A stretch of 64,000 nt of DNA from Paenibacillus ottowii (lineage in GTDB: Bacteria > Bacillota > Bacilli > Paenibacillales > Paenibacillaceae). Location: contig NZ_VIJZ01000004.1 in the NCBI RefSeq assembly GCF_006874425.1, positions 124,001 through 188,000 on the forward strand. Reading direction: 5' to 3'. The notes under the pieces were generated by a model. It was not told where the DNA came from. It did not search any database and saw only the letters and a program-made list of their open reading frames with translations. Shown in pieces: positions 50,439-58,977 of the stretch; position 1 is the first letter of the stretch, and the number at the start of each line of letters is the position of its first letter. The translations under genes and the position numbers were made by a program.

Positions 50439-52235
50439 TTACTTTCCTTCAGTTAGCTTTTCCATTTCCGTAATGACTTCCTCAAATACACTCATCGCTT
50501 CGCGAATCGGCTGTGGTGAGGACATGTCAACGCCAGCCTTCTTCAAAATATTGATTGAATAATCACTGCCGCCGCTCTTTAGGAAGCCTAAGTAACGGTC
50601 AACAGCTGGCTGGCCTTCTTCCAGAATCTGTTTTGAAAAACTGGTTGCGGCCGAGAAGCCAGTAGCATATTTGTAGACATAAAAACTGTTATAAAAATGA
50701 GGGATTCGTGCCCATTCCATTTCTATGTCTTTGTCTACTTTCATGCCAGGCCCGTGATATTTTACATTCAGATCATAATAAATCTCCGATAAAAGCTGCG
50801 GTGTAAGGGATTCTCCCTGTTCAGCACGCTCATGTACAATCTTCTCGAATTCCGCAAACATCGTTTGACGGAATACCGTTGTCCGGAATTGGTCCGCATA
50901 GTAGGTGAGGAGGTACATTTTCTCTTTTGGATCGGTAGATTTGTTCAGCAAGTAATCCATCAGCAAAGCTTCGTTAGTAGTGGAAGCCACTTCAGCCAGG
51001 AAGATGGTATACTGTGCATCCCGGTACTTCAATGCGTTGTCTGAATAGTATGAATGCAGCGCATGCCCCATTTCATGCGCAAGCGTGAACATGCTGTTCA
51101 GATTATTTTTATGGTTCAGAAGAACATAAGGATGGGTGCCATAAGCTCCCCAGCTATAGGCGCCTGTACGCTTATTTTCATTTTCGTATACATCAATCCA
51201 GCGCTCGTCATAGCCTTTTTGCAATGAAGCCAGATAGTTCGCGCCCAGAGGCTTAAGACCTTCTTTGGTTTGCTTTTTGGCGTCCTCATACGTAATGTCC
51301 ATCTTGTATTCGTCCACAAGTGGAGCGAATAAATCATACATATGAAGCTCATCCACACCTAACAACTTTTTACGCAACTTAATATAACGGTGAAGCAGGG
51401 GCAAGCTTTCGTGAATGGTATCAATAAGGTTCGTATACACTTCCTTCGGAATATTATCACCATATAGTGACATCTCCAGTACGGAAGGGTATTTGCGAAC
51501 ACGAGAATAAAAAATATTTTTGTTCACATTGGCACTCAATGTAGAAGCAATCGTATTTTTATTTTTGGCATACGTGTCATATACCGCTTTAAAAGCACGT
51601 TCACGTACTTCGCGGTGTGGACTTTCGAGAAATTGAATGTAGCTGCCATGAGTCAGCTCGACCTCTTTGCCATGCTCATCCTTGATTTTTGGAAACTTCA
51701 AATCCGCGTTGTTGAGCATGCCGAAAATTGTTTGCGGGGCTTGAGCCAAATTGCCCACCTGAGCGAGCAGGGCTTCTTCTGCTTTGCCTAGAACATGTGC
51801 TTTCTCCCGCTTCATCTCTTGAAGCGTAAACTTATAGTCGGAAAGCTTCGGATCTGCAATAAAGGCATCAAGCTGTTCATCCGGCAGTGCCAAAATTTCA
51901 GGTGTGACGAACGAAAGAGACTCGCTGACTTCTACGCCTAGCTTTTTGGCCTTTTGCGAAAGCCCTTGATATGTAGGTTCAGCCGTATCTTCATCATGAT
52001 GAAGATGGGCGTACACATATACACGCTCAGTTTTGAGCGATAGCTCATCTTCGAGTTTAAAGCAGTCGCCAATTGCTTCAGCTGAATTGAGCTTGCCCTG
52101 AAATTGAGCAGCCTTTTTAGCTAATTGTTTGACTTCTTCGTATTCTTGATCCCATGCCTTGCGGTTGGGGAACAGGTCTTCCAGTTTCCATGTATTTTCC
52201 ACTGGCGCATCAGCGCGTTTTACAATTTCACTCAT
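50439..52235 (-). CDS. pepF: Oligoendopeptidase F
   Basis: 598 residues from the ATG at 52235, with AGGAGG six bases upstream, the normal PepF size. The zinc site HEMGHALHS is at the usual place with FHVYKYATGF-like KYATGFSAAT later; the N-terminus PVENTWKLEDLFPNRKAW matches PepF. It cuts oligopeptides of about 7-17 residues in the cytosol. In the same frame, an ATG at 52358 would add 41 residues that look like a signal peptide (PLALLLTASVAVSSFWHPS). A 46-codon frame (52228-52368) overlaps the pepF start as ATGAGTGA. Confidence 0.92.
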   Translation of the reverse strand: MSEIVKRADAPVENTWKLEDLFPNRKAWDQEYEEVKQLAKKAAQFQGKLNSAEAIGDCFKLEDELSLKTERVYVYAHLHHDEDTAEPTYQGLSQKAKKLGVEVSESLSFVTPEILALPDEQLDAFIADPKLSDYKFTLQEMKREKAHVLGKAEEALLAQVGNLAQAPQTIFGMLNNADLKFPKIKDEHGKEVELTHGSYIQFLESPHREVRERAFKAVYDTYAKNKNTIASTLSANVNKNIFYSRVRKYPSVLEMSLYGDNIPKEVYTNLIDTIHESLPLLHRYIKLRKKLLGVDELHMYDLFAPLVDEYKMDITYEDAKKQTKEGLKPLGANYLASLQKGYDERWIDVYENENKRTGAYSWGAYGTHPYVLLNHKNNLNSMFTLAHEMGHALHSYYSDNALKYRDAQYTIFLAEVASTTNEALLMDYLLNKSTDPKEKMYLLTYYADQFRTTVFRQTMFAEFEKIVHERAEQGESLTPQLLSEIYYDLNVKYHGPGMKVDKDIEMEWARIPHFYNSFYVYKYATGFSAATSFSKQILEEGQPAVDRYLGFLKSGGSDYSINILKKAGVDMSSPQPIREAMSVFEEVITEMEKLTEGK

Positions 52236-52433
52236 GGAGAGCCTCCTCTGATCGAACGTAATGTGGGATAGGGCTGCGTTGGTAAGGGACGGATGCCAAA
52301 ACGAAGAAACCGCCACGCTTGCCGTGAGCAGCAGGGCAAGAGGTTTTACAGGATGCATGTAACGGCATATCCTCCTTATACCATGGCTTGTTATGCCATA
52401 GTATGACCTTTTGCCCCTGAAAGTATAATTTTC

Positions 52434-52622
52434 CTACTGTGGGTTGGAACCTATATTTAATAAGCTGTATACAATAAGATAAAAGGCAAGGCAAATCATG
52501 ATTACGGCAGTGAGGGCCATCCACTTCTTGAGAGGAGTCGGTATCGTTTCCCGCTTCATGATCAGCACTCCGCCCAGCGTGAAGGCCAGAATAATGAAGA
52601 TGAGATAGCTGTTGGACACCAT
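52434..52622 (-). CDS. Small two-helix membrane protein
   Basis: 62 residues. Two hydrophobic stretches, SYLIFIILAFTLGGVLIM and ALTAVIMICLAFYLIVYSLL, separated by a basic loop (KRETIPTPLKKW). It lies 7 bp after the upstream gene on the same strand, so the two are probably one transcript. No family recognised; the ribosome site is weak. Confidence 0.6.
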   Translation of the reverse strand: MVSNSYLIFIILAFTLGGVLIMKRETIPTPLKKWMALTAVIMICLAFYLIVYSLLNIGSNPQ

Positions 52623-52629
52623 GAATAGG

Positions 52630-52932
52630 CTATACCTGTTTGAAAGCGTTCATGATCCGCTGCCATTCTTCCTCATTATCTTGAAAGGACTGCTTGGGAA
52701 AACGATTTTCGGCCCAATGCATCAGCGCTGGACGGCTCAAAAATGTATGGGCTTCCTCGCCCCAATCATCGGATATTTCCCGCAGAACGATGTAACGGCC
52801 CTGCACCTCGACAGTCATCATATTCCACTTGTCTTTTTTGTATATTTCGTGTTTTTTCATCATATGCATGTCTCCGATTTTATAGATGTTTTGGTTCATG
52901 ATACCGCAGTTTCCGCCGCAAAAGCAAATCAT
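52630..52932 (-). CDS. Small Cys-rich-headed hypothetical protein
   Basis: About 100 residues from the ATG at 52932. The start MICFCGGNCG has C-x-C-x3-C, then a basic middle (MMKKHEIYKKDKW), a strand-rich core (TVEVQGRYIVLREI) and a helical end (NEEEWQRIMNAF). The Cys cluster suggests metal binding. An upstream start at 52968 is open, but its ribosome site is poor. Family unknown. It is divergent from the cold-shock gene. Confidence 0.6.
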   Translation of the reverse strand: MICFCGGNCGIMNQNIYKIGDMHMMKKHEIYKKDKWNMMTVEVQGRYIVLREISDDWGEEAHTFLSRPALMHWAENRFPKQSFQDNEEEWQRIMNAFKQV

Positions 52933-52962
52933 TCCAGACCCTAAAATCCGGAAAAACACCAA

Positions 52963-52991
52963 TTGCAATGTGAAAAAGCATGAAGTATAAT
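52963..52991 (+). promoter_or_regulatory. Promoter of the cold-shock gene
   Basis: TTGCAA at 52963-52968, 17-bp spacer, TATAAT at 52986-52991. A CGCCAT-AG-ATGGCG palindrome follows in the 5' leader just before AGGAGG. Confidence 0.8.
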
Positions 52992-53036
52992 ATGGATATT
53001 CGCCATAGATGGCGGTATTTTTAGGAGGTTGTTCAC

Positions 53037-53234
53037 TTGAAAGGTACAGTTAAATGGTTTAACGCAGAAAAAGGTTATGGCTTCATTCAAGTTGAGGGTG
53101 GCGAGGATGTATTTGTACACTTCTCCGCAATCCAAGGCGACGGTTTCAAAACTTTGGAAGAAGGTCAAGAGGTTGAATTCGAAATTACTGAAGGTAACCG
53201 TGGACCACAAGCAGCTAACGTAATCAAACTGTAA
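53037..53234 (+). CDS. Cold-shock protein (CspA/B family)
   Basis: 65 residues, canonical length. RNP-1 is KGYGFIQV and RNP-2 is VFVHF; the rest ([25 protein letters not shown]) matches CspB/CspD. It binds single-stranded RNA as an RNA chaperone. The TTG start has AGGAGG eight bases upstream. The leader is short, about 40 bases, and not of the long cold-shock type. Monocistronic with a terminator at 53306. Confidence 0.96.
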   Translation: MKGTVKWFNAEKGYGFIQVEGGEDVFVHFSAIQGDGFKTLEEGQEVEFEITEGNRGPQAANVIKL

Positions 53235-53305
53235 GTGTAACTGAATTGTAAGAAATGTTCCGTTTTTACGGATGTCTTATATATTACGGTTAAACGATGA
53301 ATTGA

Positions 53306-53344
53306 GAGCGCAGTTCCTTAAATTTAAGGAACTGCGCTTTTTTG
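53306..53344 (+). terminator. Terminator after the cold-shock gene
   Basis: GCGCAGTTCCTTAAA pairs with TTTAAGGAACTGCGC (15 bp, almost no loop), then TTTTTT. Confidence 0.92.
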
Positions 53345-53442
53345 CGTAAAAACATTTATCATTTGAGAAGGTTGAATTGGAATAGGGTATTATACGTAAT
53401 AAAACGAAGTATGAGTTATTTTAATTTGAAGGAGTTGAGAAA

Positions 53443-54858
53443 ATGAGTGCAGCAGAGGCTCATCGTAAGCCTTCCCTGATTGAAGGTCCCATTGCCAAAA
53501 CGCTGTTTATGTTCTCTTTGCCGATGCTGTTCGGAAACATTTTGCAGTCCTTGAATGGAACGATTAATTCAATCTGGGTTGGAAAGTTTCTGGGAGAAGC
53601 TGCGTTGACTGCCGCTTCAAATGGAAACATTATAATGTTTTTTCTGATCAGCTCGATTTTTGGGGTCACCATGGCGGCTACGATCCTGATCGGCCAAAAT
53701 ATCGGAGCGGGTGACATAGCAGAAACGAAGCGTGTAGTAGGTACAAGCGCTGTCTTTTTCCTGGTGCTCGCTGTTGCTATAGGTGTTATTGGGTTTGTAG
53801 GCTCACCTTGGATTCTTCATGTGCTCAATACCCCTGCCGAATCGGTGGATATGGCGATCACGTATACGCGCATTATTTTCGCAGGTATGCCCTTTTTGTA
53901 CGGCTATAACTACATCATGACCGTAATGAGGGGGGCTGGAGATTCCAAAACACCGTTTTATTTCCTGCTCGTTTCCGTCGTACTGGATGTGCTACTCAAC
54001 CCGCTATTTATATTCGGATGGGGACCGATTCCTGCTATGGGCATCGGAGGCTCTGCTGCAGCTACCCTGATTGCCCAAGGGATCAGCTTTGTGTTGATTC
54101 TCATTTACCTATATCGTGTAAAATATTTTTTGCGCATTACATCTTCAGAGCTATACTTGCTTACATTTGATTGGAAGATTATTTGGACCCTTATCCGTAA
54201 GGGAGTTCCAATGGGATTACAAATGATTGCTGTTTCCACCAGTGCGATTGCTTTAATGAATCTGATCAACGGCTACGGGACAGTTGCAGCGGCAGCCTAC
54301 ACAGCAGCCAACAATTTATCCAGCTATGTGCAGATGCCGGCTATGGCGTTAGGTGCAGCCGTATCTTCCTTTGCCGCTCAAAATATCGGTGCCGGGCGCT
54401 GGGATCGAGTGCGCAGGACAACTTGGATTGGGATTGTGTATAATTTTGTATTGACTGGTGGGGCAGTCATATTCATTTACGTATTTAACCGTCAAGCCTT
54501 GCTGATGTTTCTTCCTTCAACAGGAGGGGCATTAGAGCTGGGAATGCATATTAATCTGATTACTTTGTGGTCTTTTGTAATATTCGGTATTACCAATGTC
54601 ATTACAGGCGTTGTTCGATCTACGGGTTCTGTAATGATACCGCTTTTAATTACCATTATTTCATTATGGGGTATTCGTATACCTTTGGCCTATGCATTAG
54701 TCGACGAGTATGGTCTGGATGCTGTATGGTGGAGCTTCCCTGTTGGATTTATAATTTCAGCCGTAGCAGTTATTTTTTATTACGTTTTCGGAAAATGGAA
54801 GCAGGCTAGCATGGGAGAGGGGAAGCAAGATGTGAAGCTGGCAGAGGATAAGGTATAG
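53443..54858 (+). CDS. MATE-family efflux transporter
   Basis: 471 residues, 12 membrane helices in two six-helix halves. Seen: GPIAKTLFMFSLPMLFGNIL in the first half and PMGLQMIAVSTSAIALMNLI in the second. It exports cationic drugs or metabolites by Na+ or H+ antiport; substrate not predictable. Plain plus-strand single gene. A second, different MATE gene lies at 57416. Confidence 0.92.
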   Translation: MSAAEAHRKPSLIEGPIAKTLFMFSLPMLFGNILQSLNGTINSIWVGKFLGEAALTAASNGNIIMFFLISSIFGVTMAATILIGQNIGAGDIAETKRVVGTSAVFFLVLAVAIGVIGFVGSPWILHVLNTPAESVDMAITYTRIIFAGMPFLYGYNYIMTVMRGAGDSKTPFYFLLVSVVLDVLLNPLFIFGWGPIPAMGIGGSAAATLIAQGISFVLILIYLYRVKYFLRITSSELYLLTFDWKIIWTLIRKGVPMGLQMIAVSTSAIALMNLINGYGTVAAAAYTAANNLSSYVQMPAMALGAAVSSFAAQNIGAGRWDRVRRTTWIGIVYNFVLTGGAVIFIYVFNRQALLMFLPSTGGALELGMHINLITLWSFVIFGITNVITGVVRSTGSVMIPLLITIISLWGIRIPLAYALVDEYGLDAVWWSFPVGFIISAVAVIFYYVFGKWKQASMGEGKQDVKLAEDKV

Positions 54859-55009
54859 ATAGGACATTTCTACTACAATATCTCATTTTTCTTGAATATT
54901 AAAAGAAAAAAGTGAGGTTGTTCATTTGTGCTAAAAGGTCGATCATATTATAATGAATATGGTTTGGATAGGTATAATTACGTAGACAACAATGTGGAGG
55001 CACCGTCAT

Positions 55010-56089
55010 TTGAGTTATGATGAGCAAGGACGTTATCAAGTACCGAGAGGCCCCATAGGTCTAATGAGCCGAATGTACAAGCACATTCTCCCTGAAACGA
55101 AACGAGAACTGAGTAACTGGAAGAGCAAGGCCGAGCAAATTCCGGACCCTGAGCTGAGAAGCCAGGCGCTTGCGAGCATAGCAGAGAAGACGTTTCACTG
55201 CGTGGGGGGAGCGGTTTATGCCGCAGCCAATATGTCTGACCGGCAGATACTCATTCCGTTGATTGTGGCGTACCAGACGATTAGCGATTATCTGGACAAC
55301 CTGTGTGATCGCAGTACGTCGATGGACGCGGATGATTTTAGGTTGCTGCATCAGTCTATGCTGGATGCGGTTAATCCGGCGGCTAGGCCAGTGAATTATT
55401 ATGAGTTGCGTCGTGAGCAGGAGGATGGCGGTTATTTGACTGGGCTGGTGACAACCTGTCAGTCTTGTGTAAGCAGGCTTCCGGGCTATGAGGCGGCAAT
55501 GCCTTACGTTCAGGATTTGGCGCGATTATACACGGATTTGCAAGTATACAAGCATATTAAACCCGAGCTGCGGGAACAAGCGCTTTTGGACTGGTGGTCG
55601 ATTCATAAAGACCGTACGCCCGAGCTGCGCTGGAACGAGTTTGCTGCGGCTACTGGCTCAACCCTGGGGGTCTTTATGCTGTTTCTTGCTGCCAGCGACC
55701 GGCATCTCACAGATGCGGGGGCTGCCTCAATACATGCATCGTATTTTCCACATGTGTGCAGTCTTCATATTTTGCTGGATTATCTAATCGATCAAGACGA
55801 AGACCGGAAGGGCGGAGATCTTAACTTTTGCAATTATTATGAAGATACCGACATGATGCTGGACCGGATCGCCTACGTAGTGAATCGGGCGCGGGCTGAT
55901 ATTGCAGATGTCCCTGCCAGCTCCTTTCACCGGATGATAATCGAGGGATTGCTGGCTTTATATTTATCCGACCCCAAAGTTAATGAGCAGCAGGATGTTC
56001 GCGCTGTTTCGAGACGTTTAATGAAAAATAGTCCGCTCATGCGTCTGTTTTTCCTATTAAACAGTCGATGGATAAGAAGGCTTATATGA
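55010..56089 (+). CDS. DUF2600 tetraprenyl-beta-curcumene synthase-like protein (YtpB)
   Basis: About 359 residues from the TTG at 55010 (GGAGG about nine bases upstream). The DUF2600 motif TISDYLDNLCDR carries the D-x2-D type metal-binding aspartates, followed by DWWSIHKDRTPELRW and a second acidic patch at DYLIDQDEDRKGGDLNF. In B. subtilis YtpB cyclises the heptaprenyl/tetraprenyl chain to make C35 sesquarterpenes in spores. The gene precedes pfkA by 23 bp. Coupling to isoprenoid supply cannot be shown here. Confidence 0.9.
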   Translation: MSYDEQGRYQVPRGPIGLMSRMYKHILPETKRELSNWKSKAEQIPDPELRSQALASIAEKTFHCVGGAVYAAANMSDRQILIPLIVAYQTISDYLDNLCDRSTSMDADDFRLLHQSMLDAVNPAARPVNYYELRREQEDGGYLTGLVTTCQSCVSRLPGYEAAMPYVQDLARLYTDLQVYKHIKPELREQALLDWWSIHKDRTPELRWNEFAAATGSTLGVFMLFLAASDRHLTDAGAASIHASYFPHVCSLHILLDYLIDQDEDRKGGDLNFCNYYEDTDMMLDRIAYVVNRARADIADVPASSFHRMIIEGLLALYLSDPKVNEQQDVRAVSRRLMKNSPLMRLFFLLNSRWIRRLI

Positions 56090-56112
56090 TTATTTTGAGG
56101 AGGTCATAATTC

Positions 56113-57084
56113 ATGACAGCAGTTAAGAAAATTGCAGTATTAACAAGTGGTGGAGATTCACAAGGGATGAACGCAGCAGTTCGCGCCGTTGTGCGCAGCG
56201 GCTTGTATTTCGGATTGGAAGTCTTCGGGATTCAACGTGGCTATCAAGGTCTGCTGAACGATGATATTTTCCCGATGGACCTGAGAAGCGTCGGAGATAT
56301 TATCCAACGTGGGGGTACTGTACTTCAATCTGCGAGATGCCTGGAATTTACGACAGAAGAAGGACAGAAGCGTGGCGCTGAAATTTTGCGTAATCGTGGA
56401 ATTGACGGCGTAGTCGTCATTGGTGGCGACGGTTCTTACCAAGGGGCTAACAAACTGACCAAGCAAGGTATCAAAACCATGTGTCTTCCAGGGACAATTG
56501 ACAACGACATTTCCTTCACAGACTATACTATTGGTTTTGATACAGCAGTTAGTATTGTAGTAGACGCAATTAACAAGCTGCGTGATACGATGTCTTCCCA
56601 TGAACGTTCTTCCATCGTGGAAGTTATGGGACGTCATTGTGGCGATATTGCTCTCCATGCGGGTCTGGCTTCCGGTGCAGAAACGATCTTGGTACCTGAG
56701 GTAGAATTCGACCTGAATGAAGTATCTGAGCGGATGAAACAAAACTTTAAACATGGCAAACGCCACAGTATCATTATCGTTGCTGAAGGTGTAGGCAAAG
56801 GCGAAACAGTAGCCAAAGTAATCCAAGAAAACTGTCCAGATTATGAGCCTCGTGTTACAGTGCTTGGACACATTCAACGTGGAGGTACACCAACTGCATT
56901 TGACCGTAACCTGGCAAGCCGTTTGGGTGACTTTGCAGTTCGCCAATTGATTGAAGGTGTATCTGACAAAGCTTGCGGAATGATTGATGGCAAGCTGGTA
57001 GCTACAGATATTGGCAAGGTTGTAAGTACTAAAAAAGATTTCAACATGGAGCTTTATGAACTGGCCTTGCGTTTGTCCCAATAA
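56113..57084 (+). CDS. pfkA: 6-phosphofructokinase
   Basis: 323 residues. GGDSQGMNAAVRAVV opens the ATP site; the usual residue pair after GGD is AP and here it is SQ. PGTIDNDISFTDYTIGFDTA carries the catalytic Asp; GRHCGDIALHAG and HIQRGGTPTAFDR follow. It phosphorylates fructose-6-phosphate in glycolysis; ATP versus PPi use is set by the residues after GGD, so the SQ change may be worth checking. AGGAGGTCATAATTC precedes the ATG. Terminator at 57149. Confidence 0.92.
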   Translation: MTAVKKIAVLTSGGDSQGMNAAVRAVVRSGLYFGLEVFGIQRGYQGLLNDDIFPMDLRSVGDIIQRGGTVLQSARCLEFTTEEGQKRGAEILRNRGIDGVVVIGGDGSYQGANKLTKQGIKTMCLPGTIDNDISFTDYTIGFDTAVSIVVDAINKLRDTMSSHERSSIVEVMGRHCGDIALHAGLASGAETILVPEVEFDLNEVSERMKQNFKHGKRHSIIIVAEGVGKGETVAKVIQENCPDYEPRVTVLGHIQRGGTPTAFDRNLASRLGDFAVRQLIEGVSDKACGMIDGKLVATDIGKVVSTKKDFNMELYELALRLSQ

Positions 57085-57148
57085 TAAGAACTTTTTACGT
57101 TTATAATTTTAATAAATCGGTTCTGATATGGGAAAAGATTGGGATTAT

Positions 57149-57179
57149 GCGGATGACTTGAGTCATCCGCTATTTTTAT
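57149..57179 (+). terminator. Terminator after pfkA
   Basis: GCGGATGACT pairs with AGTCATCCGC around a TG loop, then TATTTTTA. Confidence 0.88.
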
Positions 57180-57209
57180 AGTTTTGAATAGGATCAGGAG
57201 GTAATCACC

Positions 57210-57419
57210 ATGTATTTATTCAAAATAGAAGTGGACAGTTCGGAAGGAGCGCTGACCGTTATTCTTGCTGCTGAGAATGAAGAACAGGCTTTTGAGGAAA
57301 TTGAACAACATGTGGAGAGACACTTTTTATATCCCCCCAAGCTAAAAGAAGTGGCGATCGTAGAGAAAAAACGAATAACTACGGGCGCAGCATATGTAAT
57401 CGAGACACGCAAAGACTAA
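57210..57419 (+). CDS. DUF3906 small protein
   Basis: 69 residues. LFKIEVDSSEGALTVILAA and HFLYPPKLKEVAIVEKK match the DUF3906 family known in Bacillales; no reaction is known. GGATCAGGAGGTAATCACC precedes the ATG. Its TAA overlaps the 3' end of the convergent MATE gene by 4 bp, inside the shared hairpin at 57405. Confidence 0.85.
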   Translation: MYLFKIEVDSSEGALTVILAAENEEQAFEEIEQHVERHFLYPPKLKEVAIVEKKRITTGAAYVIETRKD

Positions 57420-57441
57420 GGAGTCTTTGCGTGTTGTTTTT
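57405..57441. terminator. Hairpin shared by two convergent stop codons
   Basis: ACACGCAAAGACT pairs with AGTCTTTGCGTGT, then TGTTTTTG. Both the DUF3906 TAA and the MATE stop are inside the hairpin, so coding sequence and terminator overlap. Confidence 0.85.
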
Positions 57442-58786
57442 GTTCGGCAAAACGATGTTGCACTCTAACCAAACGCCAGAGAAGTAAAATAGCACCTACG
57501 GCCAGACCTGTAATCAAGCCAATCCAGTAGCCGTAAGGCCCCCATGTGGTCCAGCGTGCGAGTATATAGCCTACAGGAAGTCCAATAACCCAATAGGAGA
57601 GGAAGGTGAGCAGAAAAGCCGGATTGACATCTTTATATCCACGCAGCGCTCCTTGGGTTGGTGTAGCGACAGCATCGGATATCTGAAAGAAAATTGCATA
57701 GATTAAAAAATGCTGGGCTAATTGAATGACCTGCGGGTCGGTAGAGTAAAGTCGAGCGACTTGTTCACCCCAGATAAGCAGCACAATAGCTGTAATCAAG
57801 GATAAGCCCACTGCACTGCTAATGCCCATTACACTATAAGTTTTAGCATCTCGTAGACGGGCAGCTCCTGTTTCATAGCCGACCAGAATTGTAAGTGCCA
57901 TGCAAATACTGAGTGGAATCATATACAGAGTAGAAGCAAAGTTCATGGCTGCCTGATGAGCGGCTATGGTAGCCGTGTTATAGCTGCTCATGAAGAGAGT
58001 GACGGCTGAAAAAACGGCAGTCTCAAAAAATATAGCAAATCCAATAGGTACCCCGATTTTGATAAGCTCTTTCAAAGCACTGGCCGCGATCCCGTATATT
58101 TTGCTGAAGATTTGGTATTTGGCAAATATGTTTCCCCGATGCACAGTAATACCAGCAACCAGCATAATAATCCAGTAGGTGGTAGCCGTTGCTACCCCGG
58201 AGCCTACACCTCCCAAACGGGGAAAACCCCAATTACCATAAATAAGTAGATAGTTCAATAAAACATTGATGGGCAACGACATGAGTGTAATTAACATGGT
58301 GAAACGGGTTTGCCCCAATGCATCCATAAAGCTGCGAAGGACGGTGTAGGCAAATAGAGGAACAACACCGAAGGCCATCGCACAAAGATAGTACAGAGCC
58401 ACATTATGAACTCTCAATTCCAGATTCATCTCGTTCAATATCGGTTTTACCAGAATGATGCCAGCAATCAATACGACGATGGAGAGGGCGAGAGACAGCC
58501 AAAGAGCCTGAATGACATAGTAGGAGACTTTATCTTTGCGCTGTGCTCCGACCAATTGGGATACAATGGGGGTAATAGCCATAAGGATTCCATTCAGGCC
58601 TGTTTGTACAGGGACCCACAGGCTTACTCCGATAGCTACTCCAGCCAGATCGGCAGGGGAAAAGTGCCCCGACATATTTGTATCAAAAAAAGTCATGGCA
58701 GATAGTGCAAGCTGGGTAATCAGAATAGGGAGCAAAATGTAAAAAAGCTGCTTCCATTTCTGTCCCATGGTTAGAGTCAATTGCAT
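57416..58786 (-). CDS. MATE-family efflux transporter (NorM-like)
   Basis: About 456 residues, 12 membrane helices. Helix 1-2 region QKWKQLFYILLPILITQLAL, FFDTNMSGHFSPADLAGVAIG, and the second-half GVPIGFAIFFETAVFSAVTL resemble NorM-type Na+-driven MATE pumps. The ATG at 58786 follows GAGGACAACAAAA; a further in-frame ATG at 58801 is possible. It ends within the shared terminator with DUF3906. It is clearly different from the MATE gene at 53443. Confidence 0.92.
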   Translation of the reverse strand: MQLTLTMGQKWKQLFYILLPILITQLALSAMTFFDTNMSGHFSPADLAGVAIGVSLWVPVQTGLNGILMAITPIVSQLVGAQRKDKVSYYVIQALWLSLALSIVVLIAGIILVKPILNEMNLELRVHNVALYYLCAMAFGVVPLFAYTVLRSFMDALGQTRFTMLITLMSLPINVLLNYLLIYGNWGFPRLGGVGSGVATATTYWIIMLVAGITVHRGNIFAKYQIFSKIYGIAASALKELIKIGVPIGFAIFFETAVFSAVTLFMSSYNTATIAAHQAAMNFASTLYMIPLSICMALTILVGYETGAARLRDAKTYSVMGISSAVGLSLITAIVLLIWGEQVARLYSTDPQVIQLAQHFLIYAIFFQISDAVATPTQGALRGYKDVNPAFLLTFLSYWVIGLPVGYILARWTTWGPYGYWIGLITGLAVGAILLLWRLVRVQHRFAEQKQHAKTP

Positions 58787-58977
58787 TTTTGTTGTCCTCA
58801 TTTACTAGGGTTTTTATTTATATATATCATAACATGTAAATTTTATTGTAAGGGATACTACAACAATTGAACAGCAATAAAAAGACTGCGTCCGTTCACC
58901 AAACAACGGGGCAGCCTTCGATATAATGATATAAGTTCTAAATTTCGTATATGACTAAGAGAAGTTTAGAGAGATGA

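Noticed and set aside
56158..57081. 307-codon minus-strand frame opposite pfkA
   Set aside because: A shadow of the pfkA codon pattern; no start site or protein motifs.
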